Positions 20,901 to 28,723 of a stretch of DNA of 28,723 nt are shown here, in pieces. The translations under genes were made by a program, and so were the position numbers. The notes under the pieces are model-generated. The model was not told the DNA's origin, made no database searches, and saw only the letters and a program-made list of their open reading frames with translations. The stretch is taken from assembly GCA_036897625.1 (NCBI GenBank), contig JAYMTA010000440.1, positions 1 through 28,723 on the forward strand. The letters are read 5' to 3'. Every line of letters starts with the position of its first letter. Within the stretch, counting starts at the first letter, position 1. The DNA is from Pelargonium cotyledonis (Eukaryota > Streptophyta > Magnoliopsida > Geraniales > Geraniaceae).

Positions 20901-23900
20901 AGATGAGCACTTGAAAAAAAGAAAAAGAAAAAAAGAAGAAGCAATAATCCAGTAGAGGCATTGGAGTGCATGCTCATCCATAGTCACATAGAAAAGACAG
21001 AAGCTGACATTCTTTTGAAGAAGAATAAAACAATATAAAGCCTCAATTTCAATGCAGCATATTCAAATCACAAACGTGATGAACGAATGAAAATGAAGTC
21101 AAGGAGGATGCATAACCTGCGGCTGACATCTTTAGCCCCTTGACCTGCAAAAGCAACTACATATCTCAAAGGTGTCTTGCATGCAGCAGCAGCAGCTTCT
21201 ACCTTTTCCTCTCCGTCAAGAATTGCATTCACAACATCAACATGCACCCACTTTCCAGTCAAGTTCTCACCGTTGCAGTATACTTCTGCCCAGTACAGAG
21301 GAGATCCTACTTTCTTTGACCCAATAGCAGTAGAGATTCCTTGGGAAGAAGTTGGTGATCCCTCACTTGATATCCTCTTCACTCTTTTCAATGAAGAACC
21401 AATATTTGATGAATTACTATTCAAGTCTATTGCATCCTGAGTTGCAGCTGCTGTAGCTGAAAGAGCCATTTCCAGCTGCATCTCAAACTCAAGATCCCCT
21501 TTCCTCTTTGATCCCTGAGATTTCTTGTCAAGGCACGCTTCTTTGACATCATGTTGTGCCTTGCTAGCTAACATACCTGCCATTTTATTACTCAACTCAT
21601 TCAGCAATAGGAGATACGCTAAACTACATACTATCATATGTTCAAAAGCTACTCTTACTGTTACATGAATCCTTCAAAGAAGTTTCAGAGACATTCTCTA
21701 TCTCGTTACATGAAAATGATTTAACAGGAGACAAAGAAACTTGTTTTTCTCCTGGCACCATTAGTGTTGAAGTATTAAATATCCCCTTTCCTTCCCTGCT
21801 CGCATCTTGTCTTAAGGACTTGGAGTTGTCAGCACCTGGTTTTAAAGAAACAGCATCGAGAATGCATACAAACCTGGAAAGAAATTTAAATTTTCAGAAC
21901 AAAAGGGAAAGGCATATCACATTGTTAAGAGCACAAAATCTCAAGGGGTCAATTAAAAGGGTAGAGAGTAAATTTTAAAAGTTGGCATATTATAAAATGT
22001 ACCAAGGATGAACAATTGACGGAAAGGAAACTATATAAAAGTAATAGCTAAGAGTGAAACTAGCCTTTGAGTGAGAAGGTTTGGCCACAAAAATTATATT
22101 TTGAACTAGACATATTCATATCCAACATAATTTTTCTTTATGGGAGTACCTTGAAACTATACATTTACTATCTCAAGCATAACAGATTAAAGCATCCAGA
22201 CAAATCAATACAAGTCTCAATGATGAGTTTAGCAACAGAAATAGAAGGAGAAGAAGTTAGAAATATCATGGAATGTCTCTGATATGGCCAATTTTAATTT
22301 GGAATGGAGTTATATGGCTTGTGCCTCGAGATTAAATCCTCACATATTAAGCTCGACAAGAAAAATATGATCAACCTTTAGATATATAAAACAATAGAAC
22401 ATAAAATATCTGAGATTACCTAGTGGACATAATGAAAGTATTATAAGAAGAGTATGTATTGTCACAAGACTATTGTAAGAAGAGTAAGACCATACCGGGT
22501 TGTAAGTTTCAAAGCTCTAAAGAGGGCCACAGACAATGCAGCAACCTGAAAGAAAATTTGACCCTGTAATGTTTCCTCAAATAGCACCTCATACATTTAT
22601 TTGTTTCCATGCATCAACCAACAGACTTAATATTGCAGCTTTATTCTCGTCAAACTGAATGCTGAAAATATTCTCAAATCCTATAGAGTAGGAATCACAA
22701 ATCAATAATAAAAAATCAGCAGACATGTACATGAAAGATAATCAAGCAAAACTTGAGCAATGCGTTCAAATTAAATCGAGAAGAAATCGGACAAATATAT
22801 AAGGCTTTATTTATAGACAATTGCCACCGCAGTTGCGAGGATTGGAGTCAACAACCAGATAGTTAATCTACCCAACCTCTGACCCTTGGTGGTAAATACA
22901 TATAGCTAATTGATATCAACAACTGGAAAAACATACTTCAAAATGCCATCTTAGAACCTAATTGAAGATTTACAGATTTCCAGTAAAATAAAAATTATAT
23001 ATGTAATTCTTACGATTGAAGATGTCCCACAGGCCACAACTTCAAATTAGTTATGAGTTTTATTGGGTAGTACATTGCGAACAAAATTATTATAGATATT
23101 TCAAAAAGTCAATATTGTGGAATAGAGGGAGTATCAAAAGGTCAATATTGAGGAGTATCTAAGTTCAATAGGCATATAGGCAACCTGTTGACCAGTGACT
23201 CCAGCACAACAAAAGTATCAACTCTATCAAAAAATATTAAAGTAACTCATATCATGTTAATTATAGATAAAACATTACAAACACAAAATCCCATTTGGAG
23301 CTTGCAAGTCTACCCACTCCTCTAAGCCAGACATAGAACGCGGCGACCTAGTTGAAACATTAGTCACTTGATTTGCAGACCAACTAGCAAAACAAAAATT
23401 TATACTAGCTACATAACTAAATCATACTAAATCATATTTAAGTTAATAAGATCATTTAGAAAATATTAAACTCGGGTGACTTCTAGCATCGAATGCACTG
23501 GCACGTAGCACTTTACAGGAAGATCTCAACATTAAGAGAAGAAGAAACTACCTCTTCTGGAGTACCTTCATGAGCTTCAAGTGCACAGGCCAAAGCTGAA
23601 CGAAATGATCTCTCGGCACTAGTAGGGCCTCTAACACAAAAATTGCTATGGAACTGCAAGTTTTAGACACGAGCATCAACAACATAGAATGTGGTATAAC
23701 AGCCCAGGTAGAACTTGGTAAAACGACAGAGCATACCCAACTAACAAGAGGAGTCAGAGAACTTGCAGTAAGTTTTGTTACCCCTGATAACTCCAGAAAG
23801 TGTTTTGGTAGAAGAGAGAGTAAAGAAGCCTGTCATGGTCATAATATTTTCTTATAAATTTTCGAAACCAACAGAATTATAAAAGGAAAAAAGAATATAA

Positions 23901-26505
23901 AAAACACTGTGCCTGGAGAAGCTAATTGGTTTGGTCATTCTCCTAGAAACACTACTAGTATCAAACAACTCAAAAGGAACTTAAATTCTTCGACCTCCTT
24001 CATTTTCAAAAAACACAGAGAAGCTAATAGAATAGTATTAAACTAATAATATCCATTCCTTCTAGGTAATCCATATTTCATTGCTTAGGTTTTTTTCCCT
24101 TGCTTCGCGTGTTCACGAGTAGGAAATGAGTAGGGTGTAAGAAGTCCAATGGCAAAAAAAATGGTGTGTCATCAACAGAGCATCCAGTTTATGGAACGAT
24201 GTACGCTTGTTGTCCATAACACTCCAGTCTCTTTCATCCACAACTCTGAAAACTGGAATAGGTCTTTTTGTGCTATGTGGTGGACTTAAACCTCTAATTT
24301 TTAATAATGTGGATACCTCTGCAAACTAGGATACACAGCACATGTTGGTATTTGGAACAAACAGATGATGCTATACCCAGCCAAAAAAAAAGCGAACCTA
24401 GGGAGTTGTCACCTCTGGACTACACTGATAAGGTTGCAATAACAAAACCCACTCAAGAAGAAGAGAAAAATGCACAGAGAGCATTAAAAGGTTATTATAT
24501 ATAAAAAAGGAACCTGAATAAGAGGATCATCACAAGCGCTGTCAATTAACCTTCCACGTCCAAGCAAACAAAGCAAATGAACCTTGTGCACGAGCTGAGC
24601 CAATTCCTGGAGAAGAAGTAATTAAGTTTGTTTACAAGAGGAAAAAAGATCATATCCAGCAAAATCATGACAACAATCAGATGACACCTTATCTTCGGCA
24701 GAAGCTCGGCGAATAGGCTTCTGTCCAGCAGAATCTGAAAAGTTGCCAAGTTCTATAGTCAACCCAGATACATGACCACTTGTATCAGTGCAATTTGAAA
24801 TGGGAATTGAACCATCTTCCCAATCTGAGTCATCTGTCTCATCCTCATCCTTATCCTTACTTCCCAAACAGGGGAGAAAACTGTTTGGGTCAACTTTCTC
24901 TTCATTTGCAATGCCTCCTGCACTGCTTGTACAGACTTCAGGAACTGAAGAATTCAAGGCGACCTTTGTCTCTGCAAATTCTTTGTCATTTCTATTTTTC
25001 CCACTCTCTGACTGAAAATGAAATAGAAAGAATGCAAGCTATAATATTTATGAAACTTGGGAAAGTAGCATATCAATATCCAAATAATGAACATTACGTT
25101 TCTCAAGCAATTTTTGGAAATTCTACTGTTTATACCCAAATGAAAAAATAAGTTGACAAGACAAACCATGCCAATAGATTCATCTCTACGAATAGAATTA
25201 TCTGGTTTCTTCGTCCGTGGTGAGTTGCGTGAATTAACACGTCTCAGAAGTTTGCCTACAGCCTGTTGTGATATGTCAGCCAGAGTTCCTGAAACTAAGA
25301 ACTAATTCTGATCAAACACTTTATAGTAAATGATTATTTATTGATACTCTCCGAAGACATGATACACTTGAATCAATAATAGCTTTAATGAGTGAAAGCA
25401 AACCATTATCAAATGATTCTGATTGACCTCCAGTTTCTGTGTTGGGTATAGCTTTCATTGCACTGCCCGTTCCTGCTCAAAAGGATACATTAATGAGGGG
25501 GGGAATATGGATCTAAATACTGATATTAATCTAATACTGATGAGTGATGGCATAGATGTTTTATTGACACTTCCGAAAGACGTGATACAATGCACATTAA
25601 TAAAATGAATCAATTGTGTAAAAGGGTGAATAAGATGCAATGAGCTTATTTTGATTTCAAATATAAAGCCGTTCATCATCACTCCATGGAACCAACAATT
25701 GTCAACCATGTTCAAGCTTCATGGTCAACTTTGTTCATCCCCTCTCTTTGTATGCTCACTCAGTTGCCATCAAAAAGTGGAAAATAAATAAAGTAAAAGT
25801 ATCAGTTCATTTAGCAGAACCACCAAGATATAAACTCAACTCAAATTGCCCATTTGCATAGCTATAAAATTTCAAAAGTTGCTTACCTTTTCAAGAGCCA
25901 ATTTAAGTTATAAAGCAACATTTTACTGCTTTATGATGTATGCGACAAGTTAATAACATAACAAATTAGATGTTCCAAAGTAATAATAGCAAATAAAAAA
26001 GCCAACAGATTAGATGTTCCAAAGCAATAAAAGCAAATGCAAGAGACTAGATGTCGATGCTCAGTCAAACAAGTATTCTTTTTAAAACAAAACATCAAAA
26101 TATTGGTGCACCATTCAAAAAACTTAAGGTCATGAGCCAAAAAGTTCAACCATTAATGACTCCATTTGCATTACAAAATTACATTCCCTAATATGAAAAT
26201 ATCCAAAAGGGTAAAATTCAAATGTTATCGGCGATCATCTTCATAAACCCATCAAAATACATGCCCAAAAACCTAACAGAAAATACGTGAAATGAAAGTT
26301 CAGAAATTGCAAGCTCGTAAAAATAAAGTTTGAATCTTCAACTGGTGACGTCTATTCTTCTACGTATGGCATAAAATTATATTTGAAAAAAAAAAACAAA
26401 TCTTTTTTGTCCGCTCAAAGACATGAAAAATGGTCCGTTAGGGTTTAACGAAGTGATAGGTGAGAGCGTACCGGACGACGATTTGGACTTGTTTCTGGTC
26501 TGCAT
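17913..26505 (-). CDS. RAD4: DNA repair protein RAD4/XPC, damage sensor of NER
   Basis: Fifteen exons on the minus strand: 26505-26472, 25472-25404, 25288-25167, 25011-24688, 24606-24514, 23829-23737, 23653-23552, 22545-22496, 21873-21659, 21576-21117, 20033-19688, 19612-19418, 19311-19165, 18938-18729, 18359-17913. All borders are GT..AG and the frame is continuous to 968 aa. Residues about 184-630 form the transglutaminase-like domain (ELAQLVHKVHLLCLLGRGR, ALFRALKLTTRFVCILD, PLYWAEVYCNGENLTGKWVH), split by a charged insert. BHD1 lies near 630-695 (AYRTHRLYAIEKWLTQRQI), BHD2 near 695-755 (YGRWQLEPLCLPHAVNG) and BHD3 near 755-825 (RLPRIFSVAKRLEIDYAPAM). RAD4/XPC recognises helix-distorting lesions by flipping out bases and recruits TFIIH. 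The N-terminus is acidic with DDSDWEDGSIP near 136-146. The C-terminus ends with CRCGFSVEVEEL. Exon 6 has no open frame of its own length, but its residues ASLLSLLPKHFLEL and SLTPLVSW fit the fold. Confidence 0.93.
18138..18215 (-). repeat. In-frame 42-nt repeat in the last RAD4 exon
   Basis: The phrase attgttcatttt/ct occurs at 18138 and 18180, a 42-nt spacing. It encodes two 14-residue units, roughly SQ(I)SGASQKMNNSS and KPIPGATQEMNNKN, in the disordered tail after BHD3. Because the unit is a multiple of three, copy-number change would keep the reading frame. Confidence 0.7.
20036..21114 (-). other. Long RAD4 intron 10, no feature seen
   Basis: An approximately 1.1-kb intron between the exons ending at 21117 and starting at 20033. 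AT-rich; I see no mobile element termini, open frame or structured repeat beyond a purine-rich aaaaagaaaaag run near 20915-20940. Confidence 0.5.
22548..23549 (-). other. Long RAD4 intron 7, no clear feature
   Basis: An approximately 1-kb AT-rich intron. A short segment near 22826-22895 looks faintly tRNA-like on the minus strand but lacks convincing A and B boxes. No coding sequence was found. Confidence 0.45.
25340..25600. repeat. Diverged repeat pair flanking RAD4 exon 2
   Basis: 'ttattgatactctccgaag..atgatacacttgaatcaata' near 25340-25380 resembles 'ttattgacacttccgaaag..gtgatacaatgcacattaata' near 25561-25600. The two lie on either side of the 69-nt exon at 25404-25472. Similarity is partial; this could be a small segmental duplication of intron sequence. 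Confidence 0.4.
25962..26049. repeat. 44-bp tandem repeat in RAD4 intron 1
   Basis: Two copies, 25962-26005 and 26006-26049, share attagatgttccaaag and aataa.agcaaat with scattered changes. A third partial 'gactagatgt' follows at 26045-26054. Confidence 0.75.
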
Positions 26506-26539
26506 TTTCTCGAATCCGAGCGAGGAAGTGAGAAAAGGT

Positions 26540-26665
26540 CGCGCCTAAAACTGTTAGGGTCGGTGGGTTTATGGCGGGTATAGTGCGGTGGATCTGGCAA
26601 TTGAAATCGGGCCGGGTTTTCACGAGGTTCGGGTGGGGAGTATCGACCCTGAACCAACCCCACCC
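26540..26665 (-). promoter_or_regulatory. GC-rich RAD4 upstream segment
   Basis: The 120 bp before the RAD4 ATG (which is at 26503-26505 on the minus strand) are unusually GC-rich, with cgggccggg, ggttcgggtgggg and aaccaaccccaccc phrases. Repeated GGGT/ACCC phrasing of this kind also occurs in plant transposon ends, so this may be an old element fragment taken into the promoter/leader. No TATA box can be assigned. Confidence 0.4.
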
Positions 26666-26826
26666 AACCTTATGCAATGTTTTTTTTTTTTTTAAAGTAC
26701 AAATTAGGACACTACAACATTTTTTTTATATAACTAAACTAAATATAATCGGGAAAATTTATTTTTTCTCCCTGGAAACCCTAGCCGTCACTGCCTCTGG
26801 TTCTTCGTCAACAATTTTCCTTTGGG

Positions 26827-26857
26827 CCACCGCCGATTTTTCCTTGATCGGCGGTGG
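26827..26857. repeat. Perfect 11-bp inverted repeat inside the retroposon
   Basis: Arms ccaccgccgat (26827-26837) and atcggcggtgg (26847-26857) are separated by a 9-nt loop. A strong hairpin would form in RNA of either strand. Confidence 0.9.
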
Positions 26858-27329
26858 TTCAATCGTATCTTATTGATTAATCTTATATTTTTTTTAGGAA
26901 AAGCAGGGTTTCTTCAAGTTTTGGAGATCTTGTCATGATTTCAAGTTTGATTTTTTCAGTTGTTTTGGAGTTCAATTGTGTTGTTGTGCGGATCTGGTAT
27001 GCAAAGAGTAAAGGAAAGGTGGGCGGCTTCCGTGGTAAAATCAGATTACGGGGTCGTCCTGGTTTCATCGGTTTGATTAAGTTGGTGGAGAAAGTCCTGC
27101 CTAGTTCGACATTGGTTGGACAGGTTGGGGGGAAGGCTTGCCTAATGCCCTCGGCTTGGTAGACTGGGTAACACTCAGGTTCAAAGAGGTTTTACTCATT
27201 CTGATCTGGTGTCTTGGGACGGTTTTTCATTATGGTTGGTTTAGCATCGTTTCTCTACTATTTTTGGTTTATTAGTTTGGGTTATAGTAGGTCGTTTTGT
27301 TGGTTGTCTTTATGTTTTTGTGTTAGTTT

Positions 27330-27365
27330 GGTTTGTTTTGTTATATCGGTTTGTTTTGTTATATC
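27330..27365. repeat. 18-bp tandem duplication inside the retroposon
   Basis: The unit ggtttgttttgttatatc occurs at 27330-27347 and 27348-27365 with no mismatch, in a GTTT-rich stretch of the element body. Confidence 0.9.
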
Positions 27366-27522
27366 AGGTTGTATCGAAGTTAGTCTCCATAAAATAATAT
27401 TTCTTATTTCCACTCAAAAACTAAATATTGTTGCCGGTGAGACTCGAAACCAAGACATTACTACTGAAACTAAGAGTTTTAACCACTTGCCCATCAATAT
27501 TTTGGTAACCTTATGCAATGTT

Positions 27523-27953
27523 GCAACCTGCAGGTTCGTGAAGACGGAAGAAGATAAATTACTTACTCATTAAATGTTGTGCCACATGTCAATAGATCGA
27601 TTGAATGAGATAGATGTAACGTGAGATGTAGTTTATTTGTTAAAGAAAAAATATTCAATTTAGTCAAAGAACTATCGTGTTTTGTTTCAAATTAGTCTAT
27701 GAATTTTATTTTGTTATTCATATAGTTTATGGATTATTTTAGATCATATGAGAAAATATAGAAAGGACCTCTTGATCTTGAAATCTCCAACACTTGGTAT
27801 CCCTATTCTTTTTTCTTTTCTTTTTTTCAACTTTAGGATACTTGTCTTTTTTACTAGTGTTTCTGTCAGTTAAATAGTCCGTTAAAGTATTAAAAGACAT
27901 AAATAATTACATCTCCTTCCAACTCCAACCACCAAAACCCTTGGAATCGATCC
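27523..27953. other. AT-rich repeat-like spacer
   Basis: No gene seen. Phrases such as 'tagtcaaagaactatcgtgttttg' near 27660, 'tagtctatgaattttattttg' near 27692 and 'tagtttatggatta' near 27722 form a loose tandem series (about 30-bp spacing). This style is common in plant non-coding transposon sequence. Family and borders are not identifiable. Confidence 0.35.
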
Positions 27954-28124
27954 ATGACGAAGGAGCCAACATCACTTACTCCATCGTCTTTGGCGGCAAC
28001 GTCGCTAGGGCACTCAATCATTCTCATAAGCACAAACTCATCTTCTCCACTATCATCTCCTTCAACTCCATCTCTTCAATATGTCTTACCAAACTCATCT
28101 GATCTTCTAATTAAGATTATATGA
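27954..28124 (+). other. Small S/T/P-rich open frame or gene fragment, unrecognised
   Basis: A 56-codon frame from an ATG (MTKEPTSLTP...) is rich in Ser, Thr, Pro and Leu. The overlapping frame one base earlier reads DEGANITYSIVFGGNVARAL up to a TGA. Its balanced composition looks more like real protein, but it has no ATG and I recognise no family. The local rise in C content contrasts with the AT-rich flanks, so this may be a retroposed or truncated gene fragment. Confidence 0.2.
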
Positions 28125-28723
28125 TTTCTCAGTCAATCTCATTTCATTTCTCTCACAAACTCATATCTTCTTCTTTTTTCCAACAATTGACGAAAGATAG
28201 AGGTTCCAACCCATATCATCTTCAATATCTAGGCTCAATGTGACTATATCTTAATTTTTGGTGAATATGAATTTATATGATTTGAATCTGAATTTTTTGT
28301 GATGTATTTGATGAATCTCAAATATTGATATGTTTACATTCATAAATTAATTAAATGAATCAACGAATCAATCCAAAATTAAATCTGGAAAACCACTTTG
28401 AATTTTTCGGCAAATTTTGTAGTTTTAGGCGAATGTTTGAAGTTTCCAACAGATTTGTGTAGTTTTCGACAGAAAGTATTGAAAAACATACCAAAATGTT
28501 CTAACAATATTCAACCATAAAAAACATTCAAGGGTGCCTAGTGTTAGGGGTGTCAAAGTTAGAATGTCATTCACTAATATTTCCAAAGACTAGTTAGGAC
28601 ATTTTTGTCATTTACAAAAAAAAAAAAAAAAATCACATGGCGTGCACATGATACAATTAAGGGTTTTTTTTGTTACAAATAACTGACAGATGAACTCATG
28701 GAAAGAAGAGGGTATCCTAAAGT
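28125..28723. other. AT-rich right-end spacer
   Basis: No gene recognised. It contains a 17-nt poly(A) run at 28616-28632 and a loose repeat of '(a)tttgtagttttaggcg' / 'tttgtgtagttttcgaca' near 28418-28470. The window ends without entering a recognisable gene. Confidence 0.4.

Larger units (their letters stand above)
26666..27522 (-). mobile_element. ~825-bp retroposon with tRNA-like head, poly(A) tail and 16-bp TSDs
   Basis: The perfect 16-bp duplication aaccttatgcaatgtt is at 26666-26681 and 27507-27522. Read on the minus strand, the insert (27506-26682) begins with a pol III-type head: an A-box-like TGGGCAAGTGG at 27493-27483, then about 31 nt, then a B-box-like GGTTTCGAGTC at 27451-27441. 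It ends in an uninterrupted poly(A) (the T run at 26682-26693) next to the other duplication. This is the structure of a SINE or SINE-mobilised retroposon, but at about 825 bp it is longer than usual. The interior shows no reverse transcriptase or known protein. On the plus strand it contains AAACCCTAGCCG near 26776, typical of plant gene leaders, so captured transcript sequence is possible. Confidence 0.8.

Noticed and set aside
22826..22895. tRNA-like or SINE-like segment in RAD4 intron 7
   Set aside because: The minus strand has an 'accaagggtcagaggtt' phrase reminiscent of SINE heads, but no second box, tail or flanking duplication could be found.
23648..23857. 69-codon plus-strand open frame
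   Set aside because: Antisense to RAD4 exon 6 (23829-23737) and the edge of exon 7. It disappears once the RAD4 frame is followed.
24514..24749. Apparent stop inside RAD4 exon 5 (open frame ending ...CLDVEG)
   Set aside because: That open frame is a different phase. With the acceptor at 24606/24607 the exon reads ELAQLVHKVHLLCLLGRGR without a stop.
1..28723. CRISPR arrays, bacterial defence systems, rRNA or intact tRNA genes
   Set aside because: No regularly spaced repeats with unique spacers, no prokaryotic operon structure, and no complete cloverleaf sequence; the window is plant nuclear DNA.

Overview
This window is nuclear DNA from a flowering plant, most likely a eudicot. The genes have many short exons with GT..AG introns and AT-rich introns. 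The four recognisable proteins are plant families, and the spacers hold plant-type SINE, LINE and miniature LTR retrotransposon debris. A rosid, perhaps Rosaceae, is my guess from the style of the repeats, but nothing here proves it. I see no bacterial-type operon, CRISPR array, rRNA or intact tRNA gene.

Layout. 1-1500: AT-rich, repeat-like spacer. 1500-9500 (+): a 12-coding-exon gene for a plastid senescence-associated protein of the AAF/SPA15 family (457 aa as modelled). Its third coding intron is swollen by TRIM and Copia-like retrotransposon remnants, and a SINE sits just after its stop codon. 9750-11200: spacer. 11237-14188 (+): a three-exon gene for a membrane-anchored myosin-binding protein with a DUF593 (GTD-binding) domain (916 aa). 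14330-15500: spacer and promoter. 15501-16532 (+): a two-exon HMGA / HMG-Y-like gene with an H15 winged helix and AT-hooks (171 aa), whose intron contains three degenerate copies of a roughly 140-bp unit. 16533-17912: convergent intergenic region with two tandem duplications and a 5'-truncated LINE flanked by target-site duplications. 17913-26505 (-): a 15-exon gene for the nucleotide-excision-repair damage sensor RAD4/XPC (968 aa). 26666-27522: an approximately 825-bp retroposon with a tRNA-like 5' head, a poly(A) tail and perfect 16-bp target-site duplications, inserted about 160 bp upstream of the RAD4 start codon. 27523-28723: repeat-like spacer.

The four genes do not form a pathway. They are a plastid senescence factor, a cytoskeletal/vesicle adaptor, a chromatin architectural protein and a DNA-repair sensor. 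RAD4 and the MYOB gene may be an ancestral neighbourhood, since by my recollection of locus names their Arabidopsis counterparts also lie close together on chromosome 5. All exon models were made by hand from splice signals, reading-frame continuity and remembered family conservation. Frames close exactly for all four genes. I did not find a previously undescribed enzymatic system. The most novel material is the TSD-flanked retroposon in the RAD4 promoter, the repeat structures in introns, and two candidate motifs in the RAD4 protein: an N-terminal acidic Trp motif and a C-terminal HxH..CxC.
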